64,000 bases of DNA from NCBI RefSeq assembly GCF_023061285.1, contig NZ_JAKGAM010000002.1, forward strand, positions 186,001 to 250,000. Direction: 5' to 3'. The position numbers were made by a program, and so were the translations under genes. The notes below the pieces were generated by a model, which was given only the letters and a program-made list of their open reading frames with translations, ran no database searches and had not been told where the DNA came from. Below are positions 1-10,028 of the stretch, piece after piece (within the stretch, counting starts at the first letter, position 1; each line of letters begins with the position of its first letter). This DNA is from Chromohalobacter nigrandesensis. GTDB lineage: Bacteria; Pseudomonadota; Gammaproteobacteria; Pseudomonadales; Halomonadaceae.

Positions 1-96
1 TGGAAACGGTGTTTCTTAAGAGTCGTTTTCTTGCTAATATTCAACATCAATCGATACCCTAATCACCGTCGCTTCGACCCACGCTAGAGACTCCGT

Positions 97-741
97 ATGA
101 CGCATTCGCCCCTGCCTCCCGAAGTCACGATCAGCTTCAAGGCGACCTGCCTTCGCGCACTGTGCTATATCTTGATCGTCGCCGGCATCATGCAGTTAGT
201 CATGTTGGACGCTCAATCCGGCGTCGACCGATTTTCCGAGACGTCATTGACCGAACTCACGCAGTCGACATTGCTGCTGCTGGGCGCGTTGTTGATGCTC
301 TACATATACCGCCGTCCCGATGCCATTCCCAATGTCAGCCTGTTGCTCGGTGCCTTCATGTTCGCATCCTTCGTTCGAGAAAACGACGCCTGGCTGGACA
401 GCTACGTCTTCGACGGTGCCTGGCAGGTCATCGTGACCTTAATCGTGCTGCCGACACTGTTCGTGGTGATTCGCCATCGGCATGCCTTCACCGAGGAGTT
501 CAAATCGATCTCCAACAGCCTTGGCTTCGGGATGTTCACCGCTGGCTTCCTTACAACTTATGTCTTCTCGCGCCTTTATGGCCGTTCCACGTTCTGGGAG
601 GCCATGCTCGGCGATCACTTTCAGCGCGTCATCAAGGATGCCGCCGAGGAGGTCACCGAACTTGCCGGCTATATGCTGCTCTTCTTCGCCTGCATCGAGC
701 TGGTGCTACTAGTGCGTCGGCGCTTCCGCCATCATAGCTGA
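97..741 (+). CDS. Polytopic inner-membrane protein of unknown function
   Basis: The protein has 214 residues and I do not recognise a named family. About five to six hydrophobic stretches (near residues 18-38, 55-72, 78-92, 105-125, 140-157 and 185-207) predict an integral inner-membrane protein. Charged residues recur inside or beside the hydrophobic parts: FSETSLTE near 47, RENDAWLD near 94-101 and KDAAEEVTELAGY near 180-192. Such spaced acidic residues in a membrane protein can indicate a metal-binding or catalytic centre, but that is only inference. It stands alone on the plus strand, converges on rpoD and shares a strong bidirectional terminator with it. The start at 97 gives the full hydrophobic N-terminus. 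Function is unknown. Confidence 0.75.
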   Translation: MTHSPLPPEVTISFKATCLRALCYILIVAGIMQLVMLDAQSGVDRFSETSLTELTQSTLLLLGALLMLYIYRRPDAIPNVSLLLGAFMFASFVRENDAWLDSYVFDGAWQVIVTLIVLPTLFVVIRHRHAFTEEFKSISNSLGFGMFTAGFLTTYVFSRLYGRSTFWEAMLGDHFQRVIKDAAEEVTELAGYMLLFFACIELVLLVRRRFRHHS

Positions 742-767
742 CATGGTCGCTTTCATACGTGGCGCAT

Positions 768-799
768 AAAAAAACCCGCGAGTGATCTCGCGGGTTTTT
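768..799. terminator. Bidirectional Rho-independent terminator between membrane-protein gene and rpoD
   Basis: A perfect 13-bp inverted repeat (AAAAACCCGCGAG / CTCGCGGGTTTTT) surrounds a 4-base loop. It gives a GC-rich stem with a U-run when read from either strand, so it can end both converging transcripts. Confidence 0.93.
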
Positions 800-813
800 G
801 GCTCGCGCCTGGT

Positions 814-2658
<1,845 letters not shown>

Positions 2659-2877
2659 AGAAACCCTATCTCGACAATGGAGCACCTGGAAGCGAACGGA
2701 TCGAAACGCTGCTAAGCCTGCCAGTATAGCCGCTAAGGACATTTTACTGCCAGTGTCGTATTTGTCTTGTCATCCAGGTGTGCTAGTGTGTTCGGCTACC
2801 CTTTTCGATATTGCCTAGTAAATGGCGACGTTTTGCGCCAATTCAACCCGTCGCGGCAGGCATCTTCATCACGACCA

Positions 2878-4722
2878 TCATGTTGGACGAGCACCGCCCT
2901 TCAACTCCATCAGCAGCTCATTCAACTGCTGGCGCTCTTCTCTGGACAGACACTCCCCTGCCTGCACACGGGCCAACAGGGCTTCGTACTCTTCCTGCGG
3001 CGAACGCTGCGAGTGACGTTGACGCAACCCGTCGACCAGACTTTCCACCTCGGCACCGCGTGCGTCACGTGGCATCAATAGCTCCCGACGCGCCAGCCAG
3101 GCTAGTCGCTCCCCTTCGGGCGTGCCATGAAAATGCGCCAGCAAGACCTGCGCGTTGCGATAGCCACCCGCACGGATCAAGCGCACCACTTCATGACACA
3201 AGGCACCGTCACCCTCGTCGTCGGGACACCAATCGAGCGACTCGGGCAGGCGGTTCACTAAACCAGGCTCATGGACCAACAAATGCAACAATCGACCGAC
3301 AAGGCTCAAGGCGCCGCGCCGCCCACCAGAGGCATTTCCCCTGGAGGACGCAGCCTCGGAAGACGCATCCTCCGACGCGTCGGTGAGGCCGGCATCATCG
3401 GCCTCATGTGTCTTATCGGCACGCGCCAGCAATGCCTGAAAGTTTGCTTGTTCGACGCCCGTGCGCTGCGAGAGTTCGCGTAGCAACAGCGATTTCAACA
3501 CACCTTCCGGCAGACGCTCCAAGGCGCGCAACACCGTGGTGACGAAACGCTCGCGCTCCTCGATGTGCTTGAGGTCACGCCCCTCCGCCGCCTGGTCGAA
3601 GAGAAACTCCGAAAGAGGCGCGGCGCACAATACCCGATTCTCGAAGGCCTCGGTGCCTTCACGCCGTATCAGGGTGTCCGGATCCTCGCCTTCGGGAAGG
3701 AACAGAAAGCGCACCTGGCGCCCGTCGATCATCGACGGCAGCACCGTCTCCAGCGCACGGCGTGCCGCCTGGCGTCCGGCCTGATCGCCATCGAAACAGA
3801 ACACCACCTCCCCGACGAGGCGAAACAGACGCTGCAAATGATCTTCGCTAAGCGAGGTGCCCAGGGTTGCGCAGGCGTTGCGAATCCCGAACTGGGCCAA
3901 CGCCACGACATCCATGTACCCCTCGACGACCAGCATGCGTTCCAGCCGCGAGTTGGCCTGACGCGCCTCATAGAGGCCATATAGCTCGCGTCCCTTGTGG
4001 AATACCGGCGTCTCGGGCGAATTCAGGTACTTGGGCTTGGCGTCGCCGAGCACACGCCCGCCGAAGGCGATGGTGCGCCCCTTCCAATCGCGAATCGGGA
4101 ACATGACGCGGTCGCGAAAGCGGTCGTAGCTGCGCCCAGAATCTTCGCGATGCACCAACAATCCGTATTCGATCTGTACCGCATCGCTGATGCCGCGCTC
4201 ACCCAAGTGTCGCTTGAGCGCTTCCCACTTGTCCGGGGCAAAGCCGATCCCGAACTCGCGTACGATATCTTCGGACAACCCGCGACGCTCGAGATAATCG
4301 CGCGCGTCACGGCCCTCAGGCATCGCCAGGCGCTCTCGAAAGAAGCTCGCCGACAACTCGAGCAGATTGACCGCCTCTTCGCGACGCTGCTCGCGCTGCT
4401 GGGCGCGCGGATCGTCATCACCCTCACGAGGCACGTCCAGCCCCAATCGCGACGCCAACTGCTCGACCGCCTCAGGAAAGCGCAAATGGTCGAACTCCAT
4501 CAAGAAGCGCAGCGCATTGCCATGCACACCGCAGCCGAAACAGTGATAGAACTGCTTTTCGGCACTCACGGTGAACGACGGCGATTTTTCCTGATGGAAG
4601 GGACACAAGCCTGAGTAGTTGCGACCAGCCTTCTTGAGCTGAACGCGTTCACCGACGACCTCGACTACATCGGTGCGGGCCAGCAAATCATCGATGAAGC
4701 GTTGGGGTATCTGTCCAGCCAT
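2878..4722 (-). CDS. dnaG: DNA primase DnaG
   Basis: DnaG makes the RNA primers for replication and acts with the DnaB helicase. The 614-residue protein is somewhat longer than E. coli DnaG (581). The N-terminal zinc ribbon is intact (GLCPFHQEKSPSF near 38-50, then HCFGCG near 60-65). The Toprim catalytic core follows, with the conserved glutamate in LVVEGYMDVV near 263-272 and the acidic pair in FCFDGDQAGRQAA near 307-319. The C-terminal DnaB-interaction part is more divergent and includes an Ala/Ser/Asp-rich linker near residues 430-460. It lies between rpsU and rpoD on the same strand, and a hairpin terminator separates it from rpsU, as in E. coli, where read-through limits primase expression. 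Confidence 0.98.
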   Translation of the reverse strand: MAGQIPQRFIDDLLARTDVVEVVGERVQLKKAGRNYSGLCPFHQEKSPSFTVSAEKQFYHCFGCGVHGNALRFLMEFDHLRFPEAVEQLASRLGLDVPREGDDDPRAQQREQRREEAVNLLELSASFFRERLAMPEGRDARDYLERRGLSEDIVREFGIGFAPDKWEALKRHLGERGISDAVQIEYGLLVHREDSGRSYDRFRDRVMFPIRDWKGRTIAFGGRVLGDAKPKYLNSPETPVFHKGRELYGLYEARQANSRLERMLVVEGYMDVVALAQFGIRNACATLGTSLSEDHLQRLFRLVGEVVFCFDGDQAGRQAARRALETVLPSMIDGRQVRFLFLPEGEDPDTLIRREGTEAFENRVLCAAPLSEFLFDQAAEGRDLKHIEERERFVTTVLRALERLPEGVLKSLLLRELSQRTGVEQANFQALLARADKTHEADDAGLTDASEDASSEAASSRGNASGGRRGALSLVGRLLHLLVHEPGLVNRLPESLDWCPDDEGDGALCHEVVRLIRAGGYRNAQVLLAHFHGTPEGERLAWLARRELLMPRDARGAEVESLVDGLRQRHSQRSPQEEYEALLARVQAGECLSREERQQLNELLMELKGGARPT

Positions 4723-4800
4723 GGCGGGGTAGCGCTCGACGAAACGTTGTCTGTATCGCGGAAATCACGGAGCCAGGCATCGCGGAAACAGCGGGGTGGG

Positions 4801-4833
4801 AAAAACAAGCGGCCACCCGATGGCAGCCGCTTG
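4801..4833 (-). terminator. Terminator between rpsU and dnaG
   Basis: Read on the minus strand, CAAGCGG and its complement CCGCTTG form a stem, with one more G-C possible, followed by TTTTT. It sits between rpsU and dnaG. An internal leaky terminator at this place is a known feature of the E. coli macromolecular-synthesis operon; leakiness here is inference. Confidence 0.8.
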
Positions 4834-4874
4834 GCGTCCCTCTAAGAAGCGACCGAAGTCACTTCTAGTACGGA

Positions 4875-5090
4875 TCAATACAGCCGTTCGAAACGCTTGC
4901 GCTCGCGCTGCAGCTTCTTGGCATGACGCTTGACCGCCGCAGCTGCCTTGCGCTTGCGCACTGCGGTCGGCTTTTCATAGGTCTCACGACGACGAACTTC
5001 GGAGAGAACGCCGCCTTTTTCGCAAGAACGTTTGAAACGCCGCAGGGCGACGTCGAACGGCTCGTTGTCACGTACTTTTACAGAAGGCAT
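4875..5090 (-). CDS. rpsU: 30S ribosomal protein S21 (bS21)
   Basis: bS21 is a small, very basic protein of the 30S subunit near the anti-Shine-Dalgarno end of 16S rRNA. The 71 residues match the usual length. The start [20 protein letters not shown], the central RSCEKGGVL and the Arg/Lys-rich tail are diagnostic. It is the first gene of the rpsU-dnaG-rpoD group and diverges from tsaD, the same neighbour pair as in E. coli. Confidence 0.98.
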   Translation of the reverse strand: MPSVKVRDNEPFDVALRRFKRSCEKGGVLSEVRRRETYEKPTAVRKRKAAAAVKRHAKKLQRERKRFERLY

Positions 5091-5209
5091 TAACCAATCA
5101 CCTACCTTGAAGAAAGATGAGTTCGGATTGAACGCACACCTAGTCAGACCATGTTCGGCTTATGCCGAACGGCATGACGAGTGCACGACCCAGTCTTGCA
5201 GAACACAGT

Positions 5210-5238
5210 ATTCTAGTCACCATAAGATCGCTTTGCAA
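5210..5238 (-). promoter_or_regulatory. Sigma-70 promoter of rpsU-dnaG-rpoD
   Basis: On the minus strand TTGCAA (5238-5233) and TAGAAT (5215-5210) are separated by exactly 17 bp, close to consensus. The predicted transcript starts near 5203, leaving a leader of about 110 nt before rpsU. Confidence 0.75.
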
Positions 5239-5320
5239 AGCCTTTACCTCCGCCCCTGCCACGCATGCCGCGAAAAGCGTAGAATGATGGGCTTCACGGG
5301 ATAGCGGGGAATGACGACAC

Positions 5321-6352
5321 ATGCGGGTATTGGGCATCGAGACCTCCTGCGACGAAACCGGCGTCGCCATCTATGATACCGAGCGCGGCCTGCTCGCCGA
5401 TGCGCTGCATAGCCAAATGGCGATGCATGCCGAATTCGGCGGCGTGGTACCGGAACTCGCCTCGCGCGATCATACTCGCAAATTGCTGCCGCTGATTCGC
5501 CAGGTGCTCGACGATGCCGCGCTTGACGGCGCGGAGCTCGACGCCATCGCCTACACGGCCGGGCCCGGACTGGTCGGCGCCCTGATGGTGGGCGCCTCGA
5601 CCGCACACGGTCTGGCTCGCGCCTGGGGCATCCCGGTACTCGGCGTGCATCACATGGAGGGGCATTTGCTGGCGCCGATGCTCGAGGACACGCCGCCTGA
5701 CTTTCCATTCGTGGCGTTGCTGGTCTCGGGCGGGCACACCCAGCTCGTCGAAGTCCATGGTCTCGGACGCTATCGTCTGCTCGGCGAGTCGGTCGACGAT
5801 GCCGCCGGCGAAGCCTTCGACAAGGCCGCCAAGATGCTCGACCTAGCCTACCCCGGCGGCCCACAAGTGGCCAAGCTCGCCGAAGGTGGCGATCCCACGC
5901 GGTTTCGTTTCCCGCGCCCCATGACCGACCGGCCGGGGCTCGACTTCAGCTTCTCCGGACTCAAGACGCACACGCTGACCACCGCCAGAAAGCTCCAGGA
6001 AGCCGGCTCCCTGAGCGCTCAGGACCGCGCCGACATCGCCCGCGCCTTCGAGGAAGCCGTCGTCGATACGCTAGTCATCAAGTGTCGCCGCGCCCTCGAT
6101 GCCACAGGACTCAAGCGACTCGTGGTAGCCGGTGGCGTCAGCGCCAATCATCGCCTGCGCGAACGTCTCGACCGTGAAACCTCCAAGCGCCAGGCACAGG
6201 CCTTCTATCCGCGTGGACGCTTCTGCACGGACAACGGGGCGATGATCGCCTACGTCGGCGCGCAACGCCTGCTCGCCGGTGAACGCGACGACGCGACCAT
6301 GCAGGCAACGCCACGCTGGCCGCTGGCGACGCTCATTCCTCCGGCGGCTTGA
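5321..6352 (+). CDS. tsaD: tRNA N6-adenosine threonylcarbamoyltransferase TsaD
   Basis: TsaD transfers the threonylcarbamoyl group to A37 of ANN-decoding tRNAs (t6A), acting with TsaB, TsaC and TsaE. The 343-residue protein begins with the family signature [17 protein letters not shown]. It has the metal-binding [12 protein letters not shown] near 109-120 (His-x3-His) and the late acidic metal ligand in [10 protein letters not shown] near 302-311. Length is normal for the family. It diverges from rpsU. Its 3' end overlaps the 3' end of plsY on the other strand by 20 bp, so there is no separate terminator between the two. Confidence 0.98.
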   Translation: MRVLGIETSCDETGVAIYDTERGLLADALHSQMAMHAEFGGVVPELASRDHTRKLLPLIRQVLDDAALDGAELDAIAYTAGPGLVGALMVGASTAHGLARAWGIPVLGVHHMEGHLLAPMLEDTPPDFPFVALLVSGGHTQLVEVHGLGRYRLLGESVDDAAGEAFDKAAKMLDLAYPGGPQVAKLAEGGDPTRFRFPRPMTDRPGLDFSFSGLKTHTLTTARKLQEAGSLSAQDRADIARAFEEAVVDTLVIKCRRALDATGLKRLVVAGGVSANHRLRERLDRETSKRQAQAFYPRGRFCTDNGAMIAYVGAQRLLAGERDDATMQATPRWPLATLIPPAA

Positions 6353-6950
6353 TCTCATCCTCGTGTTTCAAGTCGGAGGTACCACCACGTCCCAGGCAAC
6401 GAATGTTCCAGGCATGGCGTACCAGTACCAACGCCGAAAAGGCGCTCACCACCAGCGTCGCCTCGCGCGCCAGCCAGTAACTGGCCAAGGGGGCAAGCAG
6501 CGCCGCAGCCAGAGATGCCACCGCCGCAGTGCGTGAAAACCAGGCCAGGAGCACCCAGCACAGCGCGCAGGCCCAGGCCACTGGCGTGGCGATCATCAGC
6601 AGCACGCCGAAAGCACTCGCCACGGCCTTGCCACCGCGCCCACGATGCCACGCTGGATAGCTGTGCCCCACCAGTACCGACAGTCCTATTGCGCCCTGTA
6701 TCCACAGCGGCAATGCCTCGCGCTGTGCTATCCACAACACCGGCATGGCCTTGACCGCATCGACCATCAGGGTCAAGGCCGCCGGCGCCGCCCCATGCAC
6801 ACGCAGAACATTCGAAAACCCCGGGTTGCACGACCCTGCGTAACGCGGATCGCGACGCCCCAGCGCACGACACACCCAGACGGCGCCGAGCAGCGAACCG
6901 CTCAAATAACCGGCAACCACTAAGGTAGCGATAGGCAAGACTGGAGACAT
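6333..6950 (-). CDS. plsY: Glycerol-3-phosphate acyltransferase PlsY
   Basis: PlsY is an inner-membrane enzyme that moves the acyl group from acyl-phosphate to glycerol-3-phosphate, the first step of phospholipid synthesis. The 205 residues contain about five hydrophobic segments. The three family motifs are recognisable: [15 protein letters not shown] (usually GSGNxGATNxxR), [21 protein letters not shown], and a degenerate third motif near the C-terminus ([12 protein letters not shown]). The substitutions in motif 1 are unusual, but the Asn and Arg are kept. The open frame extends 26 codons further upstream, but [10 protein letters not shown] begins at the first membrane segment and fits the family. 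It converges on tsaD with a 20-bp overlap. Confidence 0.9.
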   Translation of the reverse strand: MSPVLPIATLVVAGYLSGSLLGAVWVCRALGRRDPRYAGSCNPGFSNVLRVHGAAPAALTLMVDAVKAMPVLWIAQREALPLWIQGAIGLSVLVGHSYPAWHRGRGGKAVASAFGVLLMIATPVAWACALCWVLLAWFSRTAAVASLAAALLAPLASYWLAREATLVVSAFSALVLVRHAWNIRCLGRGGTSDLKHEDEIKPPEE

Positions 6951-7101
6951 GGGCTGGACTCCTTCATGGCGCGGGCGACACCGATGCATAGGCCTCGCCC
7001 ATGATTCTGCCACCTCCATGACGTACAATCTAAGGTATGCAACGCCGCGAAGTACTGACGAAGCTTCGCCGCATGAATGCCCGACCTAATGAGGATACGC
7101 C

Positions 7102-7455
7102 GTGGATCACGTGCTGATCGAGGCACTGGAAGTGGATACTGTCATCGGTGTCTACGACTGGGAACGCACCTTACGCCAGCGGCTGCGGCTGGATCTCGAA
7201 CTGGCGACCGACATCTGTCCCGCTGCGGAGCGGGACGATATCCAACTGACACTCGACTACGCCGCCATCAGCGAGCGTATTGGGACCTTCGCCGAGGCCC
7301 ATCAATTCGCGCTGGTCGAAACCTTTGCCGAACGCTTGGCCGAGGCCCTGCGCCAGGAATTCGCCATCGCCTGGCTCAGCCTGACCGTCCGCAAGCCTGA
7401 TGCAGTCGCCAATGCCGCCAGCGTAGGCGTGCGTATCACACGGGGGCAGGCATGA
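7102..7455 (+). CDS. folB: Dihydroneopterin aldolase FolB
   Basis: FolB cleaves 7,8-dihydroneopterin to 6-hydroxymethyl-7,8-dihydropterin in folate synthesis. The 117-residue length is typical. The N-terminal IEALEVDTVIGVYDWERTLRQ and the central TLDYAAISERI are family motifs; the glutamate in LVETFAERLAE is in the position expected for substrate binding. Its last four bases overlap the start of folK, whose product uses the FolB product, so the two form one translationally coupled unit. Confidence 0.96.
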   Translation: MDHVLIEALEVDTVIGVYDWERTLRQRLRLDLELATDICPAAERDDIQLTLDYAAISERIGTFAEAHQFALVETFAERLAEALRQEFAIAWLSLTVRKPDAVANAASVGVRITRGQA

Positions 7456-7970
7456 CACAGGTGACCGTCAGCATCGGCAGCAATATCGACCGCGAACGCC
7501 ACGTTCTCGCCTGCCTTGACGCCCTCGCCGACACCTTCGGAGACGTGCAAGTATCGCGCGTCTTCGAAAGCGAACCGGTCGGCTTCGAGGACGGGCGCAA
7601 TTTTTACAACCTCGTCGCGGCGTTCCACTCCACTCTTTCGGTCGGCAAGCTACAAGCCTGGTGCAAGCAGATCGAAGCCGACAACGGGCGCCTGCCAGGC
7701 AGCCCCAAGTTCAGCCCACGCACCCTGGATATCGACTTGCTCACAGTGGGCGACCGATGCGGCCATATAGAAGGCGTCGATCTCCCGCGTGACGAGATCC
7801 TCCACCACGCGTTCGTGTTGCAGCCACTCGCCGAACTGCTGCCGGAGACCCCGCATCCCGAAGTCGGACACTCTTATGCTGCGCTGTGGGCCGCGTTCAC
7901 GAACGGCGACCAACACCTATGGCCTGTGGCTTTAACTTGGCGTGGCCATACGATCTCTTGCCCGGATTGA
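7452..7970 (+). CDS. folK: 6-hydroxymethyl-7,8-dihydropterin pyrophosphokinase FolK
   Basis: FolK transfers pyrophosphate from ATP to 6-hydroxymethyl-7,8-dihydropterin, the step after FolB. The 172-residue protein starts with VTVSIGSNIDRERHV and has the signature KFSPRTLDIDLLTVGD near 82-97, which contains the magnesium-binding aspartates. It overlaps folB by four bases. A perfect terminator follows about 70 bp downstream. Confidence 0.97.
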   Translation: MTQVTVSIGSNIDRERHVLACLDALADTFGDVQVSRVFESEPVGFEDGRNFYNLVAAFHSTLSVGKLQAWCKQIEADNGRLPGSPKFSPRTLDIDLLTVGDRCGHIEGVDLPRDEILHHAFVLQPLAELLPETPHPEVGHSYAALWAAFTNGDQHLWPVALTWRGHTISCPD

Positions 7971-8036
7971 CGCCCCGAAGTCAGGCCGGTTGATGCACAT
8001 TGCGTGACGCTTGAATCTCCCTGCCACCGGCACAAT

Positions 8037-8070
8037 AAAAGCCACCCGCCTCGAAAGGCGGGTGGCTTTT
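8037..8070. terminator. Bidirectional Rho-independent terminator after folK
   Basis: A perfect 15-bp inverted repeat (AAAAGCCACCCGCCT / AGGCGGGTGGCTTTT) has a 4-base CGAA loop and T-runs on both strands. It serves folK and the converging small secreted-protein gene. Confidence 0.94.
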
Positions 8071-8115
8071 ACATACCTGCACAGACGGCGCCTAGACAAC
8101 GCCGTCAAACACCTC

Positions 8116-8403
8116 TTACCAGTCAGCGCGATGACCGATCTTCGATTGATCCTGCGTATCGCTGGGCAGATTGGTCTGCTGGGTGTTGTGCTCTGAAATG
8201 TAGTGCTGCGCCTTGGCGAGGGCCGCGCTGTCGGCGCCAGAGGTATCGAGCTCCTGGAAGCTCACGGATGCCTGATCGGCACTCTGGTCGGTCTGCAGTG
8301 CTTCATGGTTGACCTGTAGCGCTTCGCTGGAAGCGATGCTGGCTTGAGCGGCAACCGGCAGAGCGGCGAGTGCGATGGCGGCAATAAGGGTACGTACTTG
8401 CAT
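8116..8403 (-). CDS. Small secreted protein of unknown function
   Basis: The 95-residue product starts MQVRTLIAAIALAALPVAAQA, a clear Sec signal peptide with an Ala-x-Ala cleavage site near residue 21. The mature part of about 74 residues is hydrophilic, Gln/Ser/Asp-rich and without cysteine, so it is probably periplasmic or extracellular and perhaps weakly structured. The start at 8403 has a good ribosome site (AGGAG about 8 bases upstream); the frame is open for 30 more codons upstream, but those encode no signal peptide. It has its own promoter at 8450-8478 and ends at a strong shared terminator, so it is a single-gene unit. I recognise no family. Confidence 0.8.
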   Translation of the reverse strand: MQVRTLIAAIALAALPVAAQASIASSEALQVNHEALQTDQSADQASVSFQELDTSGADSAALAKAQHYISEHNTQQTNLPSDTQDQSKIGHRADW

Positions 8404-8449
8404 GATAGATCTCCTTGCGTGTTCATGTTCGCTTGCGAACGTTGAGTAA

Positions 8450-8478
8450 ACTATATAGCAAGCTAACAATAAACGCAA
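8450..8478 (-). promoter_or_regulatory. Candidate sigma-70 promoter of the small secreted-protein gene
   Basis: On the minus strand TTGCGT (8478-8473) and TATAGT (8455-8450) have a 17-bp spacer in an AT-rich stretch. The start site would fall near 8443, giving a leader of about 40 nt with the AGGAG site. Confidence 0.6.
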
Positions 8479-8708
8479 TAATGAATCTAACAATTGCCCC
8501 TATAGCCGAAAGCTATGCGGCTCTAACAAGTATATTCCAGTGATTTTTCTTGCTTGACGTGCTGTATACGAGATTTAAAAGACATCCCTACCAAAGCCTC
8601 TAAAGCCAAAAAAGGGAATGCTCATCCTCTAAGTCCTAATATTTTTCGTAATCGAAACCTGCTGACAATCCCTGACTCGACGCGGCCGCAGGATCTTCAG
8701 GCTAACCG
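8479..8708. other. AT-rich intergenic region without a gene
   Basis: Together with the promoter and leader just before it, this makes a gap of about 300 bp between the small secreted-protein gene and the methyltransferase gene. It is clearly richer in A+T than its surroundings. Short frames in it lack ribosome sites and family resemblance. I see no RNA gene or long repeat. Confidence 0.6.
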
Positions 8709-9374
8709 TCATCGGCGCTGCAACAGCACTACATCGTTACGCGGAAACGTCACCGTCAGCCCATGCTGTTCGGCGAGGTAGTCAAAGCTGCGCTTGGCAA
8801 AGAAGCAGACATGCGTCGAATCACGCATGTAACGCCAGCGGGTAAGGTCGGTGACGCCATCGCTGCGCTGGGTCATGATGCCCAACCAGCCGCCGCGCCG
8901 CAGTCGCGCGATCAAGTCGGACAATACCTGCCCCGGCGCATGCAGATGCTCGACCACCTCACTGGCGGTGATGACGTCGTAATTGCGTGCCAAACGTTCG
9001 GGGTACGGCGCATAGAAAGGATCGAAGACCGTCATGTGATGACCGGCCTCCTCCAGCATGACCGATAATGTCGGCCCCGGCCCGCAACCGAAATCGAGCC
9101 CTTGCGAAGCGGGCGGCAGACGGGCCAGCAAGGGGTCGCACAAGCGCGCCAGGAAGCGTCGATAGCCCAGATCGTCCGGCGAATTCTCGTGGAGATCGTA
9201 AACCGCGCGCTCTTCCTCGGCCGAGGGGCGCTCCCCGGGAGCGACAAAGATCAAGGCACAAACCGGGCAGCGATAATAGGTGCGTGGCGGCGCACCCGAC
9301 GAGGGCACGCTGTGGGTCGCGGCACACAAGGGGCATGCTGGCGTAATCGCCGGCGATGTTGCTCGTTCTGTCAT
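8709..9374 (-). CDS. Class I SAM-dependent methyltransferase with N-terminal zinc ribbon
   Basis: The 221-residue protein begins with a likely zinc ribbon made of two Cys-x2-Cys pairs (CPLC near 14 and CPVC near 35). A Rossmann methyltransferase domain follows, with the SAM-binding loop GLDFGCGPGPTLSVM near 92-106 and the post-motif ITASEVVEHLHAPG near 135-148. The layout resembles methyltransferases that act on small or sugar-linked substrates, but the substrate cannot be read from sequence. The start at 9374 has GAGG four bases upstream; a start four codons earlier is also possible. It stands alone between an AT-rich gap and a divergent VOC gene. Confidence 0.85.
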   Translation of the reverse strand: MTERATSPAITPACPLCAATHSVPSSGAPPRTYYRCPVCALIFVAPGERPSAEEERAVYDLHENSPDDLGYRRFLARLCDPLLARLPPASQGLDFGCGPGPTLSVMLEEAGHHMTVFDPFYAPYPERLARNYDVITASEVVEHLHAPGQVLSDLIARLRRGGWLGIMTQRSDGVTDLTRWRYMRDSTHVCFFAKRSFDYLAEQHGLTVTFPRNDVVLLQRR

Positions 9375-9543
9375 TGAGCCTCGCATGACTCAGCATATGG
9401 ATTTACCCGGCGGCGAGCATTTCACCGGCCGGCACTCTCGAGACACGTACTTGCGCATCTTTAGACTGGATACAGATCACCTCAAGCGTGCATGATGTCT
9501 TTCCCCCTTGGGGGCCAACCGTCACTTTTTTGGACAATCTGCC

Positions 9544-9927
9544 ATGCTCAATGCCATCGACCATTTGGTGGTAAACGTCACCGACCTCGAGCGCAGCATC
9601 GATTTCTACACACGCGTGCTGGGGCTCGAGGCACGCTACCACGATGCGACACGCACCGATCTCTACCTGGACGATTTCGCCTTGCACTTGCACGCTACCC
9701 AGGCCACGGGTGACAAAATGCACTCTGCCATGCCAGGCAATCAGACCATGGGCTTTCGCAGTGCCCTACCCCTGGCAGAGGTGAAGACGCATCTGGAAGC
9801 GCTAGGGGTACCGTTGGCTGGAGTACCGATGGATAAAGGGCCGGCTGAACATAGCGCTGCCGACACGCTTCACGTACGCGACCCAGATGGCAACCTGATC
9901 GAGATTTCACGCCCCGGGCGCCGCTAA
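9544..9927 (+). CDS. VOC (glyoxalase/bleomycin-resistance fold) family protein
   Basis: The 127-residue protein has the single-protein VOC layout: IDHLVVNVTDLERSIDFYTR at the start and VRDPDGNLIEISRPGRR at the end, which supply the metal-binding His and Glu positions. Members include glyoxalase I, dioxygenases and drug-binding proteins; nothing here fixes the reaction. The frame extends 12 codons upstream, but ATG at 9544 matches the family start. It diverges from the methyltransferase gene. Confidence 0.88.
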   Translation: MLNAIDHLVVNVTDLERSIDFYTRVLGLEARYHDATRTDLYLDDFALHLHATQATGDKMHSAMPGNQTMGFRSALPLAEVKTHLEALGVPLAGVPMDKGPAEHSAADTLHVRDPDGNLIEISRPGRR

Positions 9928-9988
9928 ACTGACAAGAGGGTCGCCGACATTGTACGCACGTGCGGGCAGGCATACGCTGCGCAATCTG

Positions 9989-9994
9989 TATAAT
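9989..9994 (+). promoter_or_regulatory. Consensus -10 element upstream of the acyltransferase gene
   Basis: A perfect TATAAT, in the context CTGTATAATAC, lies 35 bp before the acyltransferase start. No good -35 hexamer is seen at 17 bp. The same CTGTATAATAC string occurs on the minus strand before lptD. Confidence 0.5.
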
Positions 9995-10028
9995 ACGGGC
10001 CCTATCGTCCGCCGTAACCGATGATGCC

